64,000 nt of DNA from Sipunculus nudus (taxonomy: Eukaryota > Annelida > Sipuncula > Golfingiida > Sipunculidae): assembly GCA_026874595.1 (NCBI GenBank), contig CM049313.1, positions 45,290,659 to 45,354,658 of the forward strand, given 5' to 3'. The position numbers and the translations under genes are program-made. Positions 49,776-58,640 of this stretch are shown one piece after another (position 1 is the stretch's first letter; every line of letters starts with the position of its first letter). A model generated the notes under the pieces. That model had not been told where the DNA came from, made no database searches, and was given only the letters and a program-made list of their open reading frames with translations.

Positions 49776-50093
49776 TAAGGTCTCATTATACGTTAAACCC
49801 TTATATCCAAATTTAAAGTTTCTTAATTAATATTAAACCCCATACAGTGTACATTATTTCAAAACCCTTGTTAAGAGTAATGTCTCTGATGGTATACCCA
49901 TTCATTTATTTATTATTCATTTTCATATGATTTTGGAATATGTATAAATATAAATTTTATTTAAAAAAGTTCACTATTTTAGGGCCCAGATTTAAAATGC
50001 ACTTGTGTAATCTATATGACAATTTATGTCACCTTCCTTCTCTGCCCTGCTCCCCCCCCCCTGCACACACACACTTTCACCATAAGTATATTG

Positions 50094-50126
50094 TAATAAT
50101 AATAATAATAAATAATAATAATAATT
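50094..50126. repeat. (AAT)n microsatellite
   Basis: About ten AAT units with one shift, immediately before the endonuclease fragment. Confidence 0.9.
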
Positions 50127-50154
50127 TGCTATTGATCCTCAGGTCAAAAATGAA

Positions 50155-50845
50155 ATGAACCGATTACGCAATGACATGCCTCTGAAAATGAATTTCAAAC
50201 AACCATCTGTTGAATCAAATGAAATATTACAGGTTATCTACCATAACACGCGGTCCCTACATTTGCATCATCAGAATGTAAAATCTGATTGCCATATACT
50301 GAATGCCCAAATCATTGCCTTTGCAGAGTCATGCCTTTGCTCTAGAAACCAAAATGAAATGTATGAAATACCTCATTACAAACTTATCAGAAATGATCAA
50401 ATAGCTGTCAGAGGAACAACAAACAAAAGACCACCTCATGGTTTAGCCATTTATATACATGAACAGCTGAGTCATGCCTTTGCTCTAGAAACCAAAATGA
50501 AATGTATGAAATACCTCATTACAAACTTATCAGAAATGATCAAATAGCTGTCAGAGGAACAACAAACAAAAGACCACCTCATGGTTTAGCCATTTATATA
50601 CATGAACAGCTGAGTCCCCATGTAACCCTTCACCACCACACAACACCACATTTTGAGTCATCTCTTCTCTATATTCACACTCAGACTCAGTCACTTCAGA
50701 TTGTTTTCCTCTATAGGTCACCTGCATGTCCCATCAGTAACTTCTTCTCTGAACTCCTAAGTTTTAGTCTCTCAAGTTTACCACAACCTGCCTATAGTGA
50801 TCATGGACGATTTCAATATTGACATTTCTAATATAATATATAACA
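50155..50845 (+). pseudogene. Endonuclease (EEP-type) gene fragment of a Helentron-like element
   Basis: The peptide runs in the order expected for an EEP endonuclease: YHNTRSLHLHHQNV near the start, then NAQIIAFAESCL (where the catalytic E of the QET/TET box would be), RNDQIAV, RPPHGLAIYI, FESSLLYI, IVFLYRSPACPISNFFSELL and finally VIMDDFNIDI, the 'GDFN' box with D for G. Two breaks are visible. A 143-bp exact tandem duplication (50326-50611) shifts the frame, and a further frame change near 50795 precedes the DDFN box. The C-terminal third is absent because recombinase sequence begins at about 50845. The N-terminus and any fused replication or helicase domain are not seen. An endonuclease from a non-LTR retrotransposon is the main alternative. 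Confidence 0.65.
50326..50611 (+). repeat. Exact 143-bp tandem duplication inside the endonuclease fragment
   Basis: 50326-50468 and 50469-50611 appear identical over 143 bp, starting GAGTCATGCCTTTGC and ending ATGAACAGCT. GAGTC, the first five bases, follows the second copy as well. The length is not a multiple of three, so the reading frame is broken. Identity implies a very recent event or an assembly artefact. Confidence 0.9.
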
Positions 50846-51830
50846 CCAGACAGATCTCCTCCTCCTCCTACCGTTTCATCCAGCTGCCCCCTGGTTTCCT
50901 CTGTGGCGCTCCCTTCTCTCCCGCCCACAGCTTCTTCTACTGCTCCGGATCGATCTCCCATCGTTCCCACGAGCAAGTTGCCCATTTCAGTAGTGCCCTC
51001 TGTGCGCATGCGTACTGTCATCGGACGCCTCAAGGATCAGGGCATTTCAAGTCCGGCTGCTCTCTTTGCCTCGGCTCCCCGTCGCTGTTCTTCGGACCGC
51101 ATCTATGACTCCCGGTGGCGTCTCTTCATCGGTTGGGCGTCTACCTGCGGAATCTCTCCTTTAGCTCTGTCGCTTGCTGCGGTTTTGGATTTTTTTCGTG
51201 TTTTTACTGCAGGATAAACATTTATCCTATCCGTCTCTGCGTGGTTATCATGCCGCCCTGCTGTCCGTGCTCTGTCCGCTAGGTCACAATCGTGTCCTTC
51301 ATCATCCGTTGGTGACGGATTTTCTCAAGGGGGTTCATGCCCACGGGTCTTGTCCTCGCTATGTTGCGCCTTCCTGGCACCTGGACGTTGTCTTACGTCA
51401 CCTCCGAGAACCCCCTTATGAGTCCCTGCGTTCGGCACATCTTCTGCATTTGTCTCGGAAAACGGTTTTCCTCCTAGCTCTTGCGTCTGCCGGTCGCCGC
51501 TCTGAGCTTCATGCCCTAGTGGCTGATTCGAAATTCACGCAAATTGCGGCCAACGGTTCGTCGGCCACCCTACATTTTCCTCCGGATATTTTTAGAAAGA
51601 ACCAAAATTTTGATGATACTCAGTCAGCTTGGCACGTTCCTGCCCTCCCTAACGTTCAGTACCGTTACAGGGCTCCAAATTGCCCGGTTCGTGCTTTACG
51701 TTACTATCTTTAAGCTACTAATTCTTTACGGGGGGGGGGGGGGGGGGGGGGGGAGAAGTTGTTTATTTCAACCAAAGTCACCACTTCAAACAAAGATATT
51801 AGCCCTATCACCATTCTACTTTTCCATAAT
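50845..51830 (+). pseudogene. DIRS-like tyrosine recombinase fragment
   Basis: A Ser/Pro-rich lead (50845-50990) is followed by a core-binding-like region, IGRLKDQGISSPAALFAS then YDSRWRLFIGWASTCGISPL, ending at a frame change near 51213. The next frame gives KHLSYPSLRGYHAALLSVL, LSRKTVFLLALASAGRRSEL (with the catalytic Arg of box I at GRR) and CPVRALRYYL. A stop at 51711 follows, then a G24 run read in the same frame, and KLFISTKV...NKDISPITI to about 51820. This order matches recombinases of DIRS-type retrotransposons. Box II (HxxR and the Tyr) is missing. The segment is far richer in GC than its surroundings, which indicates a separate origin. No DIRS reverse transcriptase is seen. Confidence 0.7.
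51730..51753 (+). repeat. G24 homopolymer
   Basis: Twenty-four G in a row follow TTTAC, within the recombinase fragment. Read as Gly codons it keeps the recombinase frame. It could form a G-quadruplex and is prone to sequencing error. Confidence 0.95.
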
Positions 51831-52587
51831 TATTTTGATGTATTAAATGTGTATTTTTATACTTGCAAATCTCCACTTCCTTCCTCTGCAATTTACAACA
51901 TCTGGTCATTCCCAATGGAAAATTTGTATACACATATTCTTGTACATATTTGAAATATTGATACTTCTGTATTACAAATCCGCTCAACTACATAATTAAT
52001 ACAAAAAATTACATCTCGCAAAATGAAATTTTACATACCTATATACAACAATGGTGATACAATCTGTCACATTCAGCTGAGCCCCGTGACCCGTGGGTCC
52101 CTTGTTTTCATATCATGCACACATAAGGATTTCAGCTTTGTAGTTTAAAACTGAAAGAAATTGGCCAAAAATTGTAGCTTTTGTTAATGTATTTATGAGA
52201 TCATGTCAGACCCAGGCTCTACCAAGACCCTCTTCAGTCACCTTTATGTTGACCTTGTTGACCTTTCAGCAAATTATGCAGGCTTGAGGCGTGGCATACA
52301 CCACGGCAGCTAGGCAGCTTATGGCCAGCCACAGTTGATCCAGGTGTCAAACCCAACTCATCTAGTAGTTGTTTTAAAAAACAACATAACAATAAACAAT
52401 AAATTAATAAATTTTTATTGGTTTTTAATAACAAATTAAAGAAAAATTAATAGAAAAGGAATTTGTTAGTTGATGAGTAACAGGAAATTAACTTGCAGTT
52501 ACTGATGATGTAAGAATCTTGTATGGATGGATAGAATGTCGATGTCAATGTTATTCCAAATAACACCATGCAGTCACCTATGGTATT

Positions 52588-53243
52588 TTTATGCCCCCGC
52601 CACAAAGTGGCCGGGGCATATAGTTTTACCCATGTCTGTCATTCCGTCATTCCGAAATCAAACAGTTGTACAGACCTTTTTTCGCAGTGCCTGCAGATAA
52701 TGGCCTGATTTTTGGTGTGTGGGCAGATAATGACCAGTTACAGATCGAGTTCGTGTTTCGTCCCGATTGACCTACTTTTGACTGTTTTATGGCTCCTAAA
52801 CTTAGAAAATTTCATGAAAAATAGAAATTTTCATGACAAACACACATGTACGGACTTTTTTTGCAATGCCTGCAGATATTGGCCTGATTTTTGGTGTGTG
52901 GGCAGATAATGACTAGTTACAGATCGAGTACGCGTTTCATCCCAGTTGACCTATTTTTTACCATATGACAGAGATCCTGAACATAGAAAATTTCATGAAA
53001 GACAGAAATTTTTATGAAAAATGCACATGTATGGACTTTTTTTCACAATGCCTGCAGATACTGGCCTGATTTTTGGTGTGTTGCTTGATAATGACCCGTG
53101 ACAGATCAGGATTGCATTTTGCCCTTGTTGACCTACTTTTGACCATATGACACCTCACGAACTTAAAAAAATTTTACAAAATTTAACGAATGTTTCTAAT
53201 TTGCCCCAGGCGGGGGCATTCGTGTCGTTCAGACACATCTAGT
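52588..53243 (+). mobile_element. Family C Helentron-like element, complete
   Basis: About 655 bp. The 5' end is ATGCCCCCGCC, which also forms a hairpin with GGCCGGGGC. The 3' end is GGCGGGGGCATTCGTG, then a GTGTC/GACAC hairpin and ATCTAGTT. ATGCCCCCGCC and GGCGGGGGCAT are exact inverted repeats. 'attccgtc' simple units follow the 5' end. Three core modules with 'cctgcagata..ggcctgatttttggtg' lie at 52691, 52870 and 53052 (spacing 179 and 182). It is inserted in the TTTTT of 'ggtatttttcagtt' in the outer family A copy, with no duplication. Confidence 0.85.
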
Positions 53244-54009
53244 TCAGTTCAATTTTAATGATAAAAAAATAAATCATATTATTCATTACAAATCATTAGG
53301 GATCATATGAAGGAAATAAATGATGATAGACAAAGATGCAGTTGATAATATTAATCTAGAGTCCTACTGTGTCTAGTGTGTACATTAATGTGAAATTAGT
53401 CTAAAATGAATATATCACATTTATTTTTCTATAATATAAATAAAGCCATAAAACCAGGTACTTATGATTATTATTTAAATGTGTGAATTTTGTATATTCT
53501 GGATTCTCAACATCATTGTTTGGTGAAAACTGAATAAATACCAGACATGGTGCGAATGCTTTGCAAATGTATTTGAATACGAATATGAATATGTACTGCA
53601 TTAAAAAGATTTCTAGCATTAGAATGGGAATTCAGGTAAAAAGTTTTTGAATACCAGTGCAGATACTTTCAAAATGTATTCATGAATGGATTCATGAATA
53701 TATTCTATAATATTATTTTAATAATCATTTCAGTTATATTTTATTTTAAAAAATCATATGAATTTCTCATTTTTTTTTAATAAAAATTATATTGGCACAA
53801 TATTTGTTATCAAATTTTAATAAATAGTTAAACTCTTATATTATAAGTGCTGCTTATAAGTTATATGGCCAAGTCAAATCTGTGTGACAATAGCACTCCA
53901 GTTTTTAATAAAATAAATTAAATCAATCCTCTTCCCTGTCTCCAAAGATACTATCAAAATCATACATAAGCTAAACATCTACAACTCATAATAAAGCTTA
54001 TATTTATTA

Positions 54010-54548
54010 TAGTCCGTTTCATCCCCTCATGTCCACCTGTTTTTTGCTATGAAAATTTTTATTAGGTACATTTCAAGGGAAACAATTATAGTGTAGAGGA
54101 GAGGATTACAGAACCTAATTTTCAACTAGGTAACTAGATTCCTACCTTATGCCATATTTGAGTAACAGAATTTTCTGAAAATATGAGAAATCAGTCTACA
54201 TTTTACAACATATCAGACCCACTTATGGCGGTCAAGGTCATTGGTCACATGCAAAAACAGCCTCCACTGACAGCTGCTGATTGGATGATCTCATGTAAAC
54301 ATTCTAAAAAATATAACCAGCTAAAACAAAGATGGCTGCTTATGGAGGAACATATCATAATCTGCCAGATCATGGTGAAGAGACTATAATGTTGTGAAAC
54401 ATAAACAGGGGATTTATTGTAAAATTCCTAATTGCCATATTAGGTTGTCACTTCCATATGATGTTTTCTTGGAAATTATTGAAAAATATAAACTTTTAAG
54501 AAAATCAGCTACAAAAAACAGGTGGACAGCAGGTGGTGAAACGGACTA
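54010..54548. mobile_element. 539-bp MITE with long terminal inverted repeats and TA duplication
   Basis: The left end TAGTCCGTTTCA and right end TGAAACGGACTA are inverted, and similarity continues inward for about 38 bp (GTCCACCTGTTTTTTG and its complement). TA flanks both ends. The undisturbed site 'tatttattaccacac' is present in sister family A copies, so insertion duplicated TA. This fits a Tc1/mariner-type non-autonomous element. Frames of 68 and 100 codons inside it show no transposase similarity. Confidence 0.85.
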
Positions 54549-54620
54549 TACCACACAAAACCAGCGTGTGCCTCATTCCCAAATTAGCGCCCTGACCCAT
54601 GAATCCCTTGTTTATTCTTG

Positions 54621-54947
54621 TTTATGTTTTTTTGTACTTTTATCTTTGTCTTGTTTCAGATTTGATTACAAGGCAAAGTACATATTTTTCACATAAGTCA
54701 CTTTCTGTATTGGCAGCAGATTCAGTTCACTGATTAAGCCTGCACAAAGTGGACCATTTTTGGTACTGGTCAAATCTGTGACTGTGAGGGTGTGTGTGTG
54801 TGTGTGATGGTGTGTGTACACATTTCTCACATTCCCTTTGGTGGGGGATCCAGTCCTCTGGACATTTTCTAGTTAAAAATGTTATGAAAACATTTTGACA
54901 AAATATGAAAAAATAAAATAAAGTATGGATTGATTTAATATTGAATA
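54621..54947. other. Gene-free spacer with (TG)n microsatellite
   Basis: AT-rich. A (TG)n tract of about 20 bp plus a shorter one lies at 54789-54820. No gene. Confidence 0.6.
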
Positions 54948-55630
54948 TATTTAGCTCAGCTGACTATAATTCATCAGAGCTATTGTCATGGTCCTTTGTT
55001 CATCTGTCCATCTGGTTGTCCATTAACAGGGTACGTTTTGAAACTGTTGGACCTAAGAATCCCAAATTTTGCATATTAGATGTTCTTAAAATCTCCTACC
55101 ATATCGAAAATTGGGTCACTAGGACTTTGTTCCTTTGAAATATTAAGAAAAAACCTCTACATTAAAAATAATATCAAAAACTCGTATCTGATTTTGATCA
55201 TATTTAGTATTCATATTCTTCCAACATTTTCTGTGAACATACCAAAAATTAGGTTAGTATTGCTTATTGCTTTGTTATGGGCCCAAATATAATGCAATTT
55301 TTAAAAAAATCAAGAAATATATTTACTTACTCAATATGTGAATTGCCAAAACTGGAGACTTTTTTAGGGATATAACTGTATTTTATCAAGATTCAATTGT
55401 TTACCCAAATTTGGATCTGAATTTGGCAAATCTTTTAAGTTATAAGCACAAATAGAAAATCAAGACCTTAATTTTTTTCCAAATTTGGCCATGGCACGTT
55501 TTTTCCCTGTAAGCACAGTTGATTTAAATTTCACAACATATATACATTAGGATTTAATCTTTTAAAATCAGAAATTTCAGAGGAATTGATTGGTGCAAAA
55601 AAGATTGGATTTTCTGTTTTAAAAGTCTCA
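54948..55630 (+). mobile_element. Family A 5' portion, old and truncated
   Basis: It starts at a short T run with TAGCTCAGCTGACT, with the hairpin partner degraded (TTCATCAGAGC). One core module is recognisable ('ttgcatattagatgt', 'gggcccaaatataatgca', 'ggccatggcacg'). The GTCY tract is reduced to a few units. The tail and 3' end are missing. Confidence 0.7.
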
Positions 55631-56390
55631 TACAATCAATAAACCTTTTTTTGTTGTATGTATTTATGTATATGTATATTTAATTATAAATTAAATATAT
55701 ATAATTTTTCATTAAAAAAAGACATACACAGACCCATGCATGTGGCATTTCTTGTCAAATAAGGCTAGAGACCATTATGTGAGAAAGACTTGCAGGACTT
55801 GTTTAATGATATTTTAAATAGTATTTGAAATTCCAGGATTTAACCAAAGGAATATGAAATAATCCAGATATCATTATCTAATGTATAGATAGGTTATAAG
55901 AGCAATTCACTGAGGTAATACTCAGAGTTCACCATTAGTCATGAAAGCTCTAACTGGAGTCTCATTCTGCTCTCAAGTCCAATTCTTCAATGTTGTCTTA
56001 GATAAGTCCAGTTGAAGACCACACCTTGAACCTCTGAGAACCAGAAATGCTGCCAAAGACTGCCTGAACACATTAAGAATTTATAGGAAGGACGCTGGTT
56101 TATCCATAGGGAGTTGTAGGGAAATTTATCTTCGTTTTGTTAAAAGTTTAAAGAAAACTCTTGACAATTCTTGACATGTATTTATTGGCTAACCGTCCTT
56201 TTCTTTAGGGCATTCATTTGGAAGGATTGCTTTCCATCCGCATTGGTTTAGAAATTACCATCTGTCAAGACAGTTCATAAGTGAATATATAAAGGTTGCT
56301 TTCATGTTATATATTTTGTAAATTACAGACAGAAGAAAACTACACACAGCTTAATTTGGTCTACTTGTTGACAGCTGTTTTATATTGGTG
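55631..56390. other. Gene-free stretch, nothing recognised
   Basis: AT-rich sequence without recognised genes or repeats. Confidence 0.5.
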
Positions 56391-56514
56391 TTATTGCTTG
56401 CCGGAAATCTTCGATTTCGGCAAGTTGGTTGGTCAGTTGCGTATGTCCATTTGTCTGTTTTTTTGTTTTTTTGTTTTTTTTGTTTTTTTTGTGTGTTTGT
56501 CTGCGCTCTCCTGG

Positions 56515-57428
56515 CCACAATTTTGCAGCAATCGACATGACCCTTACAGGGTTGATTGACAACCGAACACCCTGGAACCCTATTGTTTTTGGTCAACATT
56601 GCTCCAAGGTCAAGGGTCAAGGTCACGACAGGTATGGTTAACGGTTTTTGCACTATAACTTCGCCATAAATAGGCTTATCCACTTCTGCAATAGCTCATT
56701 TTTTTCGTCATCACCTGGCCTTTCTTTTGACATGTAGCTTACTTAAATTTGCCATTACCATGGTTACATTTTTTGGGCAAAAATCATGGAAATTGGAAAT
56801 AACACGACCATTTTTTGTAACTTTGTCAGTCTTTAAGCTAGGCAGATCTAGTTTTAGGCATTTTGTTCCACATGACCAGCTTGACACGACAGAACTGAAA
56901 GTCACGCCAAATCTCGCGCCATATCTCGTCAAACGAGAAAAAACGAGACTTCGCGGAAATGCTCATTACTCGGCGACTTTTGCATCAATCAACTTGAAAC
57001 TTACAGGCTTGATTGTCAAACCGATTTCTAGGTGCCCAATTGTTTTTGGTCAACATTGCTCCAAGGTCAAGGGTCAAGGTCACGACAGGTATGGTTAACG
57101 GTTTTTGCACTTTAACTTCGCCATAAATAGGCTTATCCACTTCTGCAATAGCTCATTTTTTTCGTCATCACCTGGCCTTTCTTTTGACATGTAGCTTACT
57201 TAAATTTGCCGTTACCATGGTTACATTTTTTGGGCAAAAATCATGGATAATTGGAAATTACACGACCATTTTTTGTAACTTTGTCAGTTTTTAAGCTAGG
57301 CAGATCTAGTTTTCGGCATTTTGTTCCACATGACCAGCTTGACACGACAGAACTGAAAGTCACGCCAAATCTGGCGCCACATCTCGTCAAGCGAGAAAAA
57401 ACAAGACTTCGCGGAAATGCTTATAACT
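56515..57428 (+). repeat. 457-bp tandem duplication in family D
   Basis: The landmark 'ggtcaacattgctccaaggt' occurs at 56591 and 57048. The two halves are nearly identical from about 56580 onward, including 'aaggtcaagggtcaaggtca'. Each ends in a 148-bp-type module. Confidence 0.85.
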
Positions 57429-58460
57429 CGGCGACTTTTACAGCTAGACAGGTCTGGTTTTCGGCATTTCGTTCCACCAAACAAGCTTGACACGACAGAG
57501 CTGCAAGACAGGCCAAATCTCGCACCGTATCTCGTCAAACGAGAAAACACGGGATTTCACGGAAATGCTTATAACTGGGCCAGTTTTACAGCTAGACACG
57601 TCTGGTTTTCGGCATTTAGTTCCACTAGACCAGCTTGACACGACAGATATGCAAGTCTGGCAAAATCTCGCACCGTATCTCGTCAAACGAGAAAACACGA
57701 AATTTCACGGAAATGCTTATAATTCGGCCAGTTTTACAGCTAGACACGTCTGGTTTCCGGCATTTCCTTCCACATGACCAGCTTGACACGATAGATGTGC
57801 AAGTCAGGCCAAATCTCGCACCCTATCTCGTCAAACGAGAAAACACGAGATTTCAAGGAAATGCTTATAACTCGGCGAGTTTTACAGCTAGACAGATGTA
57901 GTTTTCTCCATTTCATAACATTTAGAGAGTTTGATATGACAAATCTACAAGACTGGCTAAATCCTGCACCATAACTCGTCAAACGAGAAAACACGAGATC
58001 ACACGGAAATGCTTATAACTCGGCGACTTTTACAGCTAGACGGATCTAGTTTTCGCCATTTCGTAACGTTTGGCCTTCTTGACATAATAAAACTGCTCGT
58101 CTTGCCAAATCTCGTACTATATCTCGTCAAGCGAGAAAAAAACATGATTTCACGTAAATGCTGATAACACGGCGACTTTTGCAGCTAGACAGGTCTAGTT
58201 TCCGGCATTTTGTAATATTTGACAAACATGACATGACAAAACTGGAAATCTCGCCAAAGCTCGCACCATTTCCCGTCAAACGAGAAAACACGACATTTCA
58301 TGCAAATACTTATAACTCAGCGGCTTTTATAGCTAGACAGGTCTAGTTTTCGGCATTTCATATCATTTGGCCAGCTTGACATGACAAACCTGAAAAGTCT
58401 CACTGCTTCTTGTCAAACGAGATTAACGGGATTTCATGAAAAAATTTTGAACTTGGTCCC
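57412..58460 (+). repeat. 148-bp tandem array in family D
   Basis: The landmark 'aatgcttataac' (TTAT) falls at 57421, 57569, 57717, 57865, 58013, 58162 and 58310. The intervals are 148, 148, 148, 148, 149 and 148. Each unit contains the inverted repeat CTCGTCAAACGAG or a close variant. Divergence rises toward the right end, and the last unit near 58447 is shortened. Confidence 0.95.
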
Positions 58461-58640
58461 TTTTACACTAGAAAGATATGCAGCTGTGAAAGGTCGGCAT
58501 GCATAAATAAACATATTATCCGTTTCTGCTGCCCCCACATTGTTGCTCATTCATATGACTGTTTCTACATGCACTCTCTGTCTATCTGTCTGTATCATTT
58601 CCATTTTCCGGCAAGCGCGTGACCTCTGGTCATCTTGTTT

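Larger units (their letters stand above)
44959..52104 (+). mobile_element. Large family A (subtype II) element, possible decayed autonomous Helentron
   Basis: About 7.1 kb ending in a good 3' signature (CAGCTGAGCCCCG, hairpin GACCCGTGGGTC, CCCTTGTTTT). The extreme 5' end is lost: the sequence starts within the GTCY tract (TGTCCATCTGTCTGTCCGTCC, in parts TGTCCATC and TGTCCGTCC). Core modules start near 45020 and again about 805 bp later (landmark 45150 and 45955). Further subtype II tail units with poly-C tracts follow to about 50060. Two endonuclease fragments (47340, 50155) and a recombinase fragment (50845) lie in its right half. No replication initiator or helicase region is recognised. 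It may be several elements merged. Confidence 0.5.
44295..54620 (+). mobile_element. Outer family A (subtype I) copy split by several insertions
   Basis: The 5' end and a shortened first and second module occupy 44295-44958. The same element resumes at about 52102 ('catatcatgcacacataagg') and runs to a worn 3' end (GACCCATGAATCCCTTGTTT at 54594-54613). Between these lie a large subtype II copy (44959-52104), family C (52588-53243) and a MITE (54010-54548). About 65 bp of the outer copy is missing at the junction with the large copy. Confidence 0.65.
56391..58640 (+). mobile_element. Family D Helentron-like element, complete
   Basis: About 2.25 kb. The 5' end GCTTGCCGGAAATC forms a hairpin with GATTTCGGCAAG. 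The 3' end is TTTCCGGCAAGC, then hairpin TGACCTCTGGTCA and TCTTGTTT. GCTTGCCGGAAA and TTTCCGGCAAGC are exact inverted repeats. A T-rich simple tract with regularly spaced G (56457-56500) takes the place of the GTCY tract. A 457-bp duplicated block and then seven or so 148-bp modules form the core. Overlapping frames in three phases all derive from the tandem array and do not indicate a gene. Confidence 0.85.

Noticed and set aside
50764-51033. 89-codon minus-strand frame rich in Gly and Glu
   Set aside because: Antisense shadow of the Ser/Pro-rich lead of the recombinase fragment.
56351-58346. Many overlapping 60-123 codon frames on both strands, with similar peptides such as FRHFVPHDQLDTTEL
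   Set aside because: They come from the 457-bp and 148-bp tandem repeats read in several phases. They do not keep one frame across units and resemble no protein family.
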